Assembly: GCA_016649995.1 (NCBI GenBank)
Contig: JAENWJ010000009.1
Location: 1-47,227 of the forward strand
Reading direction: 5' to 3'
Length of the DNA: 47,227 nucleotides
Source of the DNA: Peptostreptococcaceae bacterium
GTDB taxonomy: Bacteria; Bacillota; Clostridia; Peptostreptococcales; BM714
The position numbers and the translations under genes are program-made. The notes beneath the pieces were generated by a model. It was not told the origin of the DNA. It worked only from the letters and a program-made list of their open reading frames with translations, and did not search any database. Shown one piece after another: positions 1-8,670 of the stretch (positions are counted from its first letter, which is position 1; every line of letters starts with the position of its first letter).

Positions 1-861
1 AAGTTCTCCTTCAGGATAATATCTGATAGGCTCTATTTCAACATCTATTCCAGGAAGATGCATGCCTTTTTCTTCTATTAAAATTGCAGTTTCTTCGGAT
101 ATATCGCCAGCCAAGGTTATGGGCTGATATTTTCTGTATCCTTGGTTCTTGATAGCGTTTCTAATCGCCATAATATCTAACGACTGCGCTATCGAGTATT
201 TATCGTCAAGTTTGTAATATTCCCGTATTGCATCATATGCATCCTCTGCGCTCAAAACGTTTTCCAGTCCATATGATTTTAAAAATTCCTCTTTATCCAT
301 CTGCGCTAAAAATTTCATATTTTTGACCGAGATAGGGGGCGTTATGCCCTTATATCTAAGCAGGTTCTGCGCTTCATATACACTAAGATCCCCATCAATT
401 TCCTCTCGAGTTCTAAGCATATCAAAGGCTGTCTGTGCGTCCTTTGTATCGCGCAGCTGATTTTTCTCCTGCCACTCGGCAATTTCCCGGTCATATGAAA
501 ATTCAAAGTTTCCATTTCCACCATACGTTATTGGAAAAACTATGTGCTGCTCGCCTTTTTCATCCAGTATATCCATCAATGCCACAGCCGTTTTTTCAAG
601 ATCCTCTTTCGGCATTTCACTAATAATAAGTTTAACTGTGAATGAAGGCACATTTCCTGCAAGCAATACACCATTTCGATCCGATATTTCTCCCCGCCAT
701 GCAGTCACAGGCATTTCTTTTATTAGCACATTTTCGGATATTTCAGCATATTTTGCGCCTTCAACAATGGTAAGACTGGCCAACCTAAACAGTAAAAATA
801 CAAAGATAACAACCACCATCGTCAATAGTTGATTGTTTCTATTCTTCATGAATTCATTCAT
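1..861 (-). CDS. mrdA: Penicillin-binding protein 2 (partial, N-terminal part)
   Basis: N-terminal 287 codons of a class B penicillin-binding protein, the elongasome transpeptidase that crosslinks peptidoglycan with MreB/C/D and RodA. A short cytoplasmic start leads into one membrane segment (about residues 10-27). Then comes the family dimerisation region with its W-R-G-x-I-x-D-R-N-G-x-L-L-A signature near residue 47. The SxxK, SxN and KTG catalytic motifs lie beyond the window edge, so activity cannot be judged. Start ATG at 861 follows an AGGTGA site formed by the end of mreD, 4 nt upstream. A second in-frame ATG at 849 has no better site. Position after mreD is the classic mreBCD-mrdA order. 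Identity is firm as PBP2-type; the exact paralogue is inferred from context. Confidence 0.9.
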   Translation of the reverse strand, partial: MNEFMKNRNNQLLTMVVVIFVFLLFRLASLTIVEGAKYAEISENVLIKEMPVTAWRGEISDRNGVLLAGNVPSFTVKLIISEMPKEDLEKTAVALMDILDEKGEQHIVFPITYGGNGNFEFSYDREIAEWQEKNQLRDTKDAQTAFDMLRTREEIDGDLSVYEAQNLLRYKGITPPISVKNMKFLAQMDKEEFLKSYGLENVLSAEDAYDAIREYYKLDDKYSIAQSLDIMAIRNAIKNQGYRKYQPITLAGDISEETAILIEEKGMHLPGIDVEIEPIRYYPEGEL

Positions 862-865
862 TTAA

Positions 866-1363
866 TCACCTACCGCCTGCTGTTCCATATTTTACAATTA
901 TATTTCCAATAAATTTATAGGCAATCCAACAAAATACAATATTCAATGCCAATTCGGGAAGTATCAAACGCAAAATTATTGAAGATAAATCAAATTGCAT
1001 TCCAGCAAAATAATATATTACAATCATCACACTGTATTGGCAAACGGTTGAAAAGGCTATCATCACAATAGGCGTAACTCCGCTTTCCTCGAAAAAATTT
1101 CCGCTGATTGCGGAAACCGATACAGCTATTGTCAAATAAATCAACATATACATCCCAAAGGCTGGACTGAAGAAAAAATCTTGAAGAATTCCTCCTGCCA
1201 CAGCTGAGCAAATGGCTATGGGCATTTCATATCTAATTGAAAAAACAACTACTAAAACTAGTGCCAGATTCGGAATGGCTCCAAGAATCCGCATATGCTG
1301 AAGCAAAGTCGTTTCTAGCAAAAAACCTATGGTCATGGTCAAAACAGTCAATCCATATTTCAT
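866..1363 (-). CDS. mreD: Rod shape-determining protein MreD
   Basis: 165-residue polytopic membrane protein of the elongasome, the partner of MreC that links cytoplasmic MreB to periplasmic-side wall enzymes. About five hydrophobic segments fill the length. The family hallmark is present: a short N-terminal helix, the R-I-L-G-A-I-P-N-L segment near residue 25, and a G-G-x-L-Q-D stretch near residue 58. Size matches the usual 160-175 residues. The ATG start overlaps the mreC stop by 4 nt, which implies translational coupling, and PBP2 follows 4 nt downstream. Divergent sequence is normal for this family; assignment rests on topology, motif and position. Confidence 0.93.
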   Translation of the reverse strand: MKYGLTVLTMTIGFLLETTLLQHMRILGAIPNLALVLVVVFSIRYEMPIAICSAVAGGILQDFFFSPAFGMYMLIYLTIAVSVSAISGNFFEESGVTPIVMIAFSTVCQYSVMIVIYYFAGMQFDLSSIILRLILPELALNIVFCWIAYKFIGNIIVKYGTAGGR

Positions 1364-2196
1364 GGTTGTTCCACTCCTTCTGCAGGCAGAATCACCATGA
1401 CCCTATTTATTGTTTTGAAATCAACCACCTGTTCCACCTTTATTTTTTTCAACAACTCGTTTTTCTCAATGATTACATCGCTTACAGTCCCTATGAAAAG
1501 TCCTTCCGGATAGATTCCAAGACCCGATGTTACTACTGCCTGTCCCGTCGAAACTTCCGCCTTCGGATCAAAAAGGTATCCCGACAAACCTCTTTCGGTA
1601 CCACCTTCGACTATACCAATTGCAAACGCTTTGTCATCTAGCAGCTTGAAGCTCACAGAGCTTTTGTTGTCGATTATTGAAACAACCTTGGCCCAATCCT
1701 TTCCCGCCTCATACACAATACCAATAAGCCCACTTCCGTTTATGACAGCCTGCTCCGCATACACCCCATCATCCATTCCCTTGTTTATTATGAACATGTT
1801 AAACCATGTTCCAGGGTCTTTCGCCACCACATCGCATGTCAGAAAATCATAGCCTTCCTTCTTTGCATAATTCAATGCCTCTCTCATTTCAGTAAGATCT
1901 TTTAGCTCCTTTTGTGAAAGGGTCGCATCAATAAATTTGCGCCTGAGCTCCTGGTTTTCCAGCAAAAGCTCTTTGTTAGTCTTGTCAAGACGCCAAATGT
2001 TCAATACAGGATTGATGATGTTCCCGAAAAAATCCGCTCCAACAGTCAATCCCCTCTGTACGAAGGTCAGATTCCTGCCTGCAAAATTTTCTATAGGACT
2101 TATTTCTCCACCTCCACCAAAAGTAGATATTATAAGAATTAGCAAAAATGCAATTGCAACCCCAGCAACTATTTTTCTCTTTTTGGGTTCATTCAA
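1360..2196 (-). CDS. mreC: Rod shape-determining protein MreC
   Basis: 278-residue single-pass membrane scaffold that binds PBP2 and MreD. It has a basic N-terminus, one transmembrane helix (about residues 9-27), a coiled-coil stretch (about 68-110, rich in E/K/L heptads), then the beta-rich MreC domain. That domain carries the conserved V-x-x-x-P-x-x-W-F-N region and the V-V-T-S-G-L-G-x-x-P-x-G-L motif near residue 225. The start is TTG at 2196: GGTGA lies 6 nt upstream, and the nearby ATG is out of frame. It sits 18 nt after mreB and overlaps mreD. Length and architecture are typical. Confidence 0.95.
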   Translation of the reverse strand: MNEPKKRKIVAGVAIAFLLILIISTFGGGGEISPIENFAGRNLTFVQRGLTVGADFFGNIINPVLNIWRLDKTNKELLLENQELRRKFIDATLSQKELKDLTEMREALNYAKKEGYDFLTCDVVAKDPGTWFNMFIINKGMDDGVYAEQAVINGSGLIGIVYEAGKDWAKVVSIIDNKSSVSFKLLDDKAFAIGIVEGGTERGLSGYLFDPKAEVSTGQAVVTSGLGIYPEGLFIGTVSDVIIEKNELLKKIKVEQVVDFKTINRVMVILPAEGVEQP

Positions 2197-2214
2197 ATTT
2201 CGTCACCACGCATG

Positions 2215-3249
2215 TCAATAGGTTCGTTTGGTTGTAATAAAAGCCCGCTTATGTTCATCAAGAGTTTCGATGGCAATACCTGTTCCTAGCGCGACGCAAT
2301 CAAGTGGATTGTCGGCTACTCTTACAGGCATTCCCGTTTCCTGTCTTATCAATTTATCTAGTCCCGACAAAAGTGCGCCTCCGCCTGTGAGTATTATTCC
2401 ATTTACCATAATATCCGATGCAAGCTCGGGAGGCGTTTTTTCCAATGTGTTCTTTATATTTTCAACTATAATCCTGACCGGTTCGCCAAGAGCATCCTTT
2501 ATCTCTAATTCATTGATTCGTATTGTTTTAGGAAGTCCCGTTACCAAATCTCGACCGCTTATTTCCATTTCCTTTATTTCTTCTTCTACATAAGCAGATC
2601 CCACCGTCACCTTTATTTTTTCCGCTGTACGTTCTCCAATCATTAGGCTATACTTCTTCTTCATAAAGGTTATGATGGCTGTATCCATCTCGTCCCCGCC
2701 AACCCTTACCGAACGGCTGCTTACGATTCCACCCATGGATATTATTGCCATTTCAGTTGTTCCACCGCCTATGTCGACAATCATGTTTCCTATTGGTTCA
2801 CCGACTGGAAGACCGGCACCTATTGCTGCCGCCATAGGTTCTTCTATAAGAAATGCTTTTTTTGCTCCAGCAGACATGGCCGCATCAATTACTGCCCTTT
2901 TTTCCACTTCGGTTACCCCGCAAGGCACTCCAAGAAGAATTCTCGGAGCAAAAATGAACGCATTTTTCGAGCACGCTTTTTTAATAAAATATCGAAGCAT
3001 GCTCTCAGTAGTATCAAAATCGGCAATAACGCCATCCCTTAACGGCCTGATTGCTTTTATATTTCCCGGTGTTCGACCTATCATAAGTTTTGCTTCATTT
3101 CCTACTGCAAGCACCTCATTTGTTGCTGTGTCTATTGCAACAACTGATGGCTCTCTAATCACTATACCTGCACCCTTCACATAAACTAGTGTATTTGCGG
3201 TCCCCAGGTCTATTCCCATATCCTTCGCAAACAAATTTTTAAAACACAT
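2215..3249 (-). CDS. mreB: Rod shape-determining protein MreB (actin homologue)
   Basis: 344-residue bacterial actin that polymerises under the membrane and positions the wall elongation machinery. The phosphate-1 loop ([10 protein letters not shown]) is near residue 14, the phosphate-2 region (V-D-I-G-G-G-T-T-E) is in mid-protein, and the adenosine motif L-T-G-G-G-A-L-L-x-G is near residue 288. The ATG at 3249 is preferred over an upstream in-frame TTG because it follows a GGAAGGGGAT site by a few bases and gives the usual MreB N-terminus (M-C-F-K-N-L-F then K-D-M-G-I-D). First gene of mreBCD, 21 nt downstream of radC, as in many Firmicutes. Confidence 0.97.
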   Translation of the reverse strand: MCFKNLFAKDMGIDLGTANTLVYVKGAGIVIREPSVVAIDTATNEVLAVGNEAKLMIGRTPGNIKAIRPLRDGVIADFDTTESMLRYFIKKACSKNAFIFAPRILLGVPCGVTEVEKRAVIDAAMSAGAKKAFLIEEPMAAAIGAGLPVGEPIGNMIVDIGGGTTEMAIISMGGIVSSRSVRVGGDEMDTAIITFMKKKYSLMIGERTAEKIKVTVGSAYVEEEIKEMEISGRDLVTGLPKTIRINELEIKDALGEPVRIIVENIKNTLEKTPPELASDIMVNGIILTGGGALLSGLDKLIRQETGMPVRVADNPLDCVALGTGIAIETLDEHKRAFITTKRTY

Positions 3250-3270
3250 ATTTCTATCCCCTTCCAAAAA

Positions 3271-3960
3271 CTAAAATAAACCATTCTCCTTGAGACTGTA
3301 ATAATTGCCATCCCCGATTACGATATGGTCAAGTACCTTAATGCCTATCAACTCTCCGGCCTCCGAAAGTCTTTTGGTTATCTGTATATCTTCCTGGCTT
3401 GGCGACGGATTGCCGCTCGGATGATTATGCATAAGTATTATGGCATTGCTGCTATACACTATTGCAGGTTTAAACACCTCTCGCGGATGTACTATCGAAG
3501 CATTAAGGCTTCCGACAGAAATATTCTCGTCCTTAAGTATTTCGTTTTTTGTGTTAAGATACAAGACCTTGAAAACTTCCCTATCCAAAAATCTCAATTC
3601 GCTCATGTAGCGGTTTGCCACATCCTTGGGTGCATGGACATCAAATCGTTTTGTAGCAGTTAACTTGTCCATCCTTTTCCCTAGTTCTAGAGCAGCCAAA
3701 AGCTGACACGCCTTCGCTTTCCCTATCCCATTTATTTTTACCAACTCGTCTACTCTGCATCTTCCCAGATAGGCCAAGCCATCCTTGTTCTTGTATAATA
3801 TCTTCTTTGAAAGCTCTATTGCGGACATTCCTTTCATCCCGGTTCTAAGCAATATGGCAAGCAATTCCGGATTTGACAGGCTGCCTGCTCCATTCAATAC
3901 AAGCTTTTCTCTCGGTCTTTCGTCTTCAGGCAATTCCTTCATAATGTATGCGCTTTTCAT
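3271..3960 (-). CDS. radC: RadC family JAB/MPN-domain protein
   Basis: 229-residue RadC/YsxA-type protein. The N-terminal half contains a helix-hairpin-helix-like region (K-I-N-G-I-G-K-A-K-A near residue 79). The C-terminal half is an MPN/JAB domain with the metal-binding signature H-N-H-P-S-G-x4-S-x2-D starting at residue 178 and a supporting glutamate in H-P-R-E-V-F. The fold predicts a metal-dependent hydrolase, but the physiological reaction is unsettled; the historic DNA-repair label is doubtful. It lies between maf and mreB, the common Firmicute arrangement, so it is probably co-transcribed with the shape genes. GGGGGAT precedes the ATG. Confidence 0.93.
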   Translation of the reverse strand: MKSAYIMKELPEDERPREKLVLNGAGSLSNPELLAILLRTGMKGMSAIELSKKILYKNKDGLAYLGRCRVDELVKINGIGKAKACQLLAALELGKRMDKLTATKRFDVHAPKDVANRYMSELRFLDREVFKVLYLNTKNEILKDENISVGSLNASIVHPREVFKPAIVYSSNAIILMHNHPSGNPSPSQEDIQITKRLSEAGELIGIKVLDHIVIGDGNYYSLKENGLF

Positions 3961-3969
3961 GTCATCCCC

Positions 3970-4521
3970 CTATTTTTTAAATTTATGCGCCAACCTTCCC
4001 ACCGGAAGGCCTACAACATTAAAATAGTCCCCATTCACGGATTCCACTAAAGAAGCTCCCAAGCCCTGTATCGCATATCCTCCCGCTTTTCCCACCGGCT
4101 CGCCGGTACTGATATAAGCCTCTATCTCTATGCGGCTCAGATCTTTAATTTTAACGGAAGTATACTCGAAATAAACCTCTTTTTCTTCTTTGCTGATTAT
4201 TGCAACACCCGTATAGACGCGATGAGTTTTTCCGCTTATTCTCTCTAGCATTTCAATTGCATCAGACTCTTTTTCCGGCTTTCCCAGAACTTTTTCATGA
4301 AAAACGACCGTATCGGCTCCTATGACTATACTGCTTGGTTCTTTTAAAAAAATATCCCAAGCTTTTTCGAAAGCCAAAGCCATAACTGTTGTAACTGGAT
4401 CATCTCCAATAATTCGCTCAACTATATTGCTTGGTCTTGAAACAAAATCTATTTCCAACAAGTTTAATATATCAATTCTTCGCTTAGATGCCGACGCCAA
4501 AATGATTTTTCTTTTTTTCAT
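3970..4521 (-). CDS. maf: Maf family nucleotide pyrophosphatase
   Basis: 183-residue Maf/HAM1-related nucleoside triphosphate pyrophosphatase, a house-cleaning enzyme that hydrolyses dTTP/UTP or modified nucleotides to monophosphate and pyrophosphate. The N-terminal L-A-S-A-S-K-R-R motif (residues 8-15), an E-K-A segment near residue 52 and the G-A-D-T-V-V motif near residue 69 are all present, as is the C-terminal N-V-V-G-L-P. Maf is also linked to septum formation when overproduced in Bacillus. It lies 9 nt upstream of radC in the shape-gene operon. Substrate class (dTTP/UTP versus m7GTP) is not assigned. Confidence 0.94.
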   Translation of the reverse strand: MKKRKIILASASKRRIDILNLLEIDFVSRPSNIVERIIGDDPVTTVMALAFEKAWDIFLKEPSSIVIGADTVVFHEKVLGKPEKESDAIEMLERISGKTHRVYTGVAIISKEEKEVYFEYTSVKIKDLSRIEIEAYISTGEPVGKAGGYAIQGLGASLVESVNGDYFNVVGLPVGRLAHKFKK

Positions 4522-4531
4522 AGAATCACCA

Positions 4532-4789
4532 TCAATATTTTGTAGCTGTCAAAAGACCGATCAGGCCTCCGACGAGACCCAGCACATTGACATTAAACAA
4601 CAATCCGATATGAAAATCAAGAACATACAATTTCAGCGAAAAATCATCCAACCCAAGAGAGATGGTTTTGGAAAAAAACGGAACAACATCGGACAGGGCG
4701 TTCCCCGCCAAGTTTCCAAGAATTATTCCAATTAAAACAGCAACTGAAATTACTAAAACAGACCTGTTTCCTCTTTTCAATCTACTCAC
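4532..4789 (-). CDS. DUF4321 small membrane protein
   Basis: About 85-residue membrane protein of the DUF4321 family, function unknown. It has a basic N-terminus followed by a helix (V-L-V-I-S-V-A-V-L-I-G-I-I-L-G), a polar middle segment and a C-terminal helix (F-N-V-N-V-L-G-L-V-G-G-L-I-G-L-L). The family is largely confined to Clostridia and often sits just upstream of maf-radC-mreB, as here. The start is uncertain. GTG at 4789 lies 6 nt after AAGGA and is used here. TTG at 4780 is a possible alternative, and TTG at 4795 would touch the ribosome site and is rejected. It is the first gene of the shape operon. Confidence 0.8.
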   Translation of the reverse strand: MSRLKRGNRSVLVISVAVLIGIILGNLAGNALSDVVPFFSKTISLGLDDFSLKLYVLDFHIGLLFNVNVLGLVGGLIGLLTATKY

Positions 4790-4837
4790 TCCCAATCCTT
4801 AAAAAATGTTGAAATTCCAATATTTCAAACTACAATA

Positions 4838-4866
4838 AGTGTAACATTTAGTATCTGCCTTATCAA
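4838..4866 (-). promoter_or_regulatory. Predicted sigma-A promoter of the DUF4321-maf-radC-mreBCD operon
   Basis: On the minus strand, TTGATA (4861-4866) and TACACT (4838-4843) are separated by exactly 17 nt, and TG lies one base upstream of the -10 (extended -10). It sits about 50 nt upstream of the DUF4321 start and just past the rnf terminator, the expected place for an operon promoter. A small inverted repeat (TTGAAAT/ATTTCAA, about 4809-4828) lies in the leader. Visual match only. Confidence 0.55.
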
Positions 4867-4884
4867 GCAATATTTAGGACAATC

Positions 4885-4923
4885 AAAAAAGCGGAAGCGC
4901 TTTTCAAAGCCGCTTTCCGCTTT
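4885..4923 (-). terminator. Rho-independent terminator of the rnf operon
   Basis: Inverted repeat with arms at about 4887-4899 and 4911-4924 (AAAGCGGA type arms, one bulge). On the minus strand it is followed directly by six T residues (complement of 4885-4890). It begins a few bases after the rnfB stop and separates rnf from the shape operon. Confidence 0.85.
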
Positions 4924-4928
4924 CATTT

Positions 4929-5918
4929 TTACTTGAGTTTTATAACATCCTTTGGGCATTTTTCAACACATGCTCCGCATCCAATGCATTTCTCGACATC
5001 TACCTTATGGGTTTTTTTTAATTCCCCCTCTATTGCCTCTACGGGACAAACCTTGGTGCAAAGTGTACAACCAATGCAGGTTTCTTCATCTATTTCAGCT
5101 TTCTTTCTGTTTTCAAGATTGCCTGCAATAGCACCTGTAGGACATTTTTCTACGCAAATCATACACTCTGTGCATTTTGTATAGTCAATGACAGCCAGAT
5201 TGTCAACCACATGTATTGCATTGAATGGACAATTCTTTTCGCAGATTTTGCAACCTATGCATCCCACATCGCAAGATGCCTTTACGTTCTTGCCAGTGTC
5301 CTTGCTGTTGCATTCTACAATAACTTCCTGTCCGTACGGAACAAGTGTAATCACATTTTTGGGACATGCCTCTATGCAATTGCCGCAAGCAGTGCATTTG
5401 TCATCAATGACTTCGGCTATGGCCTTGTCATTTATGAAAATAGCATCGAACGGACACACATCTACGCAAGTACCAAGTCCTAAACACCCGTATGAGCAAC
5501 TCTTGCTCCCTCCGTTGACTATATTAGCCGCCTTGCAGTCCTGTATTCCAATGTATTCGTACTTTTCTCTGGCGTTGTCGCATGTACCATTGCAAATGAC
5601 ATGCGCAATCATCTTAGCACTGTCTTCAACAACAAGTCCCATGATTCCAGCCACTTTTTCGGCCGTTTCCGCTCCGCCTACAGGACATCCATTGACAGGA
5701 GCATCACCCTTAACCACAGCATTCGCGAATCCGTCACATCCGGGATATCCGCATCCGCCGCAATTGGCCCCGGGAAGAACTTCTCTTACCGCAACTGCCT
5801 TGGGGTCAATTTCAACTGCAAACTTTTGGGAAGCATAAGCCAAACCTGCTCCGAAAATTAGTCCCATTCCACCAAGGCTCAAGGTAGAATAGATCAAACC
5901 GTTTATATTCATATTCAT
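4929..5918 (-). CDS. rnfB: Rnf complex subunit RnfB (polyferredoxin)
   Basis: 329-residue ferredoxin-accepting subunit of the Rnf complex. An N-terminal membrane anchor (about residues 8-28) is followed by the Fe-S domain with C-G-G-C-G-Y-P-G-C near residue 54. Then come six CxxCxxC...CP-type [4Fe-4S] ferredoxin motifs to the C-terminus. That cluster-rich, about 330-residue form is the clostridial/acetogen type; the proteobacterial RnfB is shorter. It should accept electrons from reduced ferredoxin on the cytoplasmic face and pass them into the membrane subunits. Last gene of the operon, 12 nt after rnfA, followed by a terminator. ATG at 5918 is 7 nt after AAGGA; GTG at 5921 and ATG at 5912 are alternatives. 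Confidence 0.97.
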   Translation of the reverse strand: MNMNINGLIYSTLSLGGMGLIFGAGLAYASQKFAVEIDPKAVAVREVLPGANCGGCGYPGCDGFANAVVKGDAPVNGCPVGGAETAEKVAGIMGLVVEDSAKMIAHVICNGTCDNAREKYEYIGIQDCKAANIVNGGSKSCSYGCLGLGTCVDVCPFDAIFINDKAIAEVIDDKCTACGNCIEACPKNVITLVPYGQEVIVECNSKDTGKNVKASCDVGCIGCKICEKNCPFNAIHVVDNLAVIDYTKCTECMICVEKCPTGAIAGNLENRKKAEIDEETCIGCTLCTKVCPVEAIEGELKKTHKVDVEKCIGCGACVEKCPKDVIKLK

Positions 5919-5930
5919 CACCCTTTCCTT

Positions 5931-6512
5931 TTAGACTAGTCCCGCAAAACCCAAGAATGCCATAGACATAAGGCCTGCGGTAATCAGAGCGATTGGGAAA
6001 CCTTTAAACGGTGCCGGCACATCCGAAATAGCGAGTCTTTCCCTAATTCCGGCAAAGAGAATGATTGCCAAGGAAAAGCCCACAGCCGCGCCAAAGGAAT
6101 GGAAAATCGTCTGGACGAAATTCAGTTTATATTGTATGTTCAACAACGCCAAACCAAGAACGGCACAGTTTGTAGTTATCAAAGGAAGGTATACTCCCAA
6201 TGCCTGATACAGAACCGGACTCAACTTCTGAAGAACAATTTCAACAAATTGCACGAGCGCCGCAATTACAAGTATGAATGCGACAGTCTGCAGATACTCT
6301 ATATGGTAAAATACCAAAATATACTTTTGAACAAGGTATGTAATCATACCAGCCAAGGTTATAACAAATGTAACAGCCATGCCCATTCCAGTCGCAGTTT
6401 CAACCTGTTTTGAAACACCGAGAAAAGGACAGATTCCCAAAAATCTCGACATAACGAAGTTGTTTACGAGAATCGAACTGACCAGGATAACGAAAATACT
6501 AGCGTTTTCCAC
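5931..6512 (-). CDS. rnfA: Rnf complex subunit RnfA
   Basis: 193-residue integral membrane subunit with six predicted helices, homologous to NqrE and RnfE. The N-terminal [15 protein letters not shown] motif supplies the conserved cysteine. The second half-motif T-N-C-A-V-L-G lies near residue 112. Together with RnfE these cysteines are known in the family to ligate a membrane-embedded iron-sulfur cluster. It uses a GTG start at 6512, preceded by AAGGGGG at good distance; no upstream ATG is in frame. It lies 12 nt after rnfE and 12 nt before rnfB. Confidence 0.97.
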   Translation of the reverse strand: MENASIFVILVSSILVNNFVMSRFLGICPFLGVSKQVETATGMGMAVTFVITLAGMITYLVQKYILVFYHIEYLQTVAFILVIAALVQFVEIVLQKLSPVLYQALGVYLPLITTNCAVLGLALLNIQYKLNFVQTIFHSFGAAVGFSLAIILFAGIRERLAISDVPAPFKGFPIALITAGLMSMAFLGFAGLV

Positions 6513-6524
6513 TTCAATCCCCCC

Positions 6525-7121
6525 TTATGACAAACTTTTTTTAGACTTGATCACATTATAAAGCGCCAACAAAATACCCAAGGCAATGAAAGCCCCCGGA
6601 GGAAGTATCATCATTATAGCCGGTTTGTATGCAAACGGCAATTGCCATCCAAACAAGCTTCCTGCTCCAAGCAACTCTCTAACCGAACCCAAAATCGTTA
6701 ATGCCAAAGTAAATCCTAATCCCATTCCCAATCCATCGAAAATGGAAGCTACTACTGTATTTTTCGATGCAAAAGCTTCGGCTCTTGCAAGTATAATGCA
6801 GTTAACAACTATAAGAGGAAGAAAAAGTCCCAAAGCCTTGAAAAGCGATGGCATATAGCCTTCCATAACCATTCCGACAATAGTTACAAAGCTGGCAATA
6901 ACGACAATGAATGCCGGTATTCTGATTTTGCTAGGTATAATTTTACGCATCATGGAAATGGCTGCATTCGAAGCGACCAAAACAGCCGTTGTCGCGAGCC
7001 CCATTCCAACTCCATTAATAGCCGATGTAGTAACCGCCAGAGTTGGACACATGCCTAATACTTGCACGAATATCGGATTCTCATCCAATAATCCATTCTT
7101 AAAAATCTTCATCAGATTCAA
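6525..7121 (-). CDS. rnfE: Rnf complex subunit RnfE
   Basis: 198-residue membrane subunit, paired inversely with RnfA. The conserved V-Q-V-L-G-M-C-P-T-L-A motif is near residue 19 and V-V-N-C-I-I-L near residue 104, each with a cluster-ligand cysteine. Six hydrophobic segments. TTG at 7121 is chosen as start because GGAGGTG lies 7 nt upstream; ATG at 7112 would sit 16 nt away. Operon position between rnfG and rnfA is standard for the C-D-G-E-A-B order. Confidence 0.97.
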   Translation of the reverse strand: MNLMKIFKNGLLDENPIFVQVLGMCPTLAVTTSAINGVGMGLATTAVLVASNAAISMMRKIIPSKIRIPAFIVVIASFVTIVGMVMEGYMPSLFKALGLFLPLIVVNCIILARAEAFASKNTVVASIFDGLGMGLGFTLALTILGSVRELLGAGSLFGWQLPFAYKPAIMMILPPGAFIALGILLALYNVIKSKKSLS

Positions 7122-7142
7122 TATAATTCACCTCCGGATAGT

Positions 7143-7718
7143 TTATAGGCCAGATACGAGCTTATAGGCATCAACAGCCATGTTGACACCTTTAGTGACC
7201 GCTTTGGACGTTATGGTTGCACCGGAAATTGCTTGTATTTCGTTTCCGGAGGCACCCGCCTTTACAACCGCTAGTTCCGACTTAGTGCTTTTGCCTACAT
7301 ATTGTTCGTAAAAGTCCGGCAATGTCGAATTTGCGCCCAAACCAGGTGTTTCCTGATGATTGCCGACACGCATGCCTGTAACCTCTCCGTCGGATGAGAT
7401 GCCGGTTATTACCTCGACGCTTCCACCGAATCCGCTAGGCAATGTCTTCACTGTATAGCCAACTAATGTTCCCCCTGAAAGGCCTTCGTAAATCTCGACT
7501 ACCAGCTCATTTTCAAGCTTGACCTTATCAAGCAAACCATCTTCAATCATTTCAAAGGACTCCGCGTCAGGCAATACTTCCTTCCTCGACAATTGGCTTG
7601 TCATTTCTCTCTGCGCCACAATTTTATCGATGGTGAAATCATAAGCAAGCGACAACAATGCAGCCGCAATAGCGCATATTAAAAGAAGAATCAATCCTAA
7701 TTTGCTGATTTCTTTCAT
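7143..7718 (-). CDS. rnfG: Rnf complex subunit RnfG (covalent FMN protein)
   Basis: 191-residue single-pass membrane protein with an extracytoplasmic FMN-binding domain. An N-terminal helix occupies about residues 7-25. The flavinylation motif S-G-A-T-I-T is at residues 165-170, the last Thr being the site esterified to FMN in this family. The G-G-S-V-E and E-T-P-G-L-G motifs of FMN-binding domains are also present. RnfG relays electrons through the complex with RnfD. Its ATG overlaps the rnfD stop by one base (TAATG). Covalent attachment needs an ApbE-type transferase, which is not in this window. Confidence 0.96.
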   Translation of the reverse strand: MKEISKLGLILLLICAIAAALLSLAYDFTIDKIVAQREMTSQLSRKEVLPDAESFEMIEDGLLDKVKLENELVVEIYEGLSGGTLVGYTVKTLPSGFGGSVEVITGISSDGEVTGMRVGNHQETPGLGANSTLPDFYEQYVGKSTKSELAVVKAGASGNEIQAISGATITSKAVTKGVNMAVDAYKLVSGL

Positions 7719-8656
7719 TATTTTTTCACACCTCCGAACACATTGGATTTAACATACTTGTCAATCAAAGGCGTAACAACATTCATAAATAGAATAGAGA
7801 AGGACACACCTTCAGGATAGCCTCCAAACAATCTGATCATAACCGTGATCAAACCGCAACCAACAGCATAAATGATTTGTCCCTTTGCCGTCATGGGAGA
7901 AGATACATAGTCTGTAGCCATGAAAATAGCTCCCAAAACCAGGCCTCCGGCAAGCAGATGGAACATCATGAAGTTAAAATTAAATCCACTGTATATCAAT
8001 GTGAAAACAGCAACCGTACCCATATATACTAAAGGAATTCTCGGGCTGATAACTCCGCGATAAACAAGATAAATTCCTCCTATAATTAGAGCCAAAGCAG
8101 AAACTTCACCTATGCAGCCTCCTACTTTCCCGATGAAAAGATTGAAAATGGAAACGCTTTCGGGTAAAACGCCGCTTCCCTTTATTAGTGCAAGTGGCGT
8201 GGCTTCCGTCACTGCGTCTACCGGAAATTTCCATGTAGTCATCTCAACAGGCCATGAGGCAATCAAAAATACTCTGGCTGCCAAAGCGGGATTGATGAAG
8301 TTGTGTCCAAGCCCTCCAAAGGCCTGTTTAACTATTGCAATCGCAAATATCGACCCTACAACCGGCATCCAATATGGAATCTCCGGCGGCATATTGAGCG
8401 CAAGCAAAAGTCCTGTTAAAGCTGCACTGTAATCCATTACGGTGATAGGTTGTTTCCTCATGTTTTGTATTATTGCTTCAGTCGCCATGGCTGCCGCAAC
8501 AGATAGCAACACAACAATTAAAGTCTGAAATCCGAAGTAATACATTCCTGCAAGCGTAGCAGGGATAAGAGCTATTACGACATCTCTCATTGTTTTATCA
8601 GTCGCTTCATTCGACCGTATATGCGGCGATGAAGTAACTATCAGTTTTCTTTCCAT
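7718..8656 (-). CDS. rnfD: Rnf complex subunit RnfD (covalent FMN membrane subunit)
   Basis: 312-residue membrane subunit related to NqrB, with multiple helices and the ion-translocating core role. The S-A-A-L-T-G-L-L-L-A-L-N-M-P-P motif is near residue 77 and G-G-L-G-H-N-F-I-N-P near 114. The T-E-A-T-P-L motif (150-155) contains the Thr (153) expected to carry covalent FMN. Whether this complex pumps Na+ or H+ cannot be told by eye. It starts 14 nt after rnfC with GAGGG upstream of the ATG and is coupled to rnfG by a one-base overlap. Confidence 0.97.
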   Translation of the reverse strand: MERKLIVTSSPHIRSNEATDKTMRDVVIALIPATLAGMYYFGFQTLIVVLLSVAAAMATEAIIQNMRKQPITVMDYSAALTGLLLALNMPPEIPYWMPVVGSIFAIAIVKQAFGGLGHNFINPALAARVFLIASWPVEMTTWKFPVDAVTEATPLALIKGSGVLPESVSIFNLFIGKVGGCIGEVSALALIIGGIYLVYRGVISPRIPLVYMGTVAVFTLIYSGFNFNFMMFHLLAGGLVLGAIFMATDYVSSPMTAKGQIIYAVGCGLITVMIRLFGGYPEGVSFSILFMNVVTPLIDKYVKSNVFGGVKK

Positions 8657-8670
8657 CTTAACCCTCCTGT

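Noticed and set aside
5188-5838. 216-codon rightward frame opposite rnfB
   Set aside because: It is the antisense shadow of a cysteine-rich gene with an obvious product; it has no ribosome site and an implausible Ser/Thr/Pro-rich composition.
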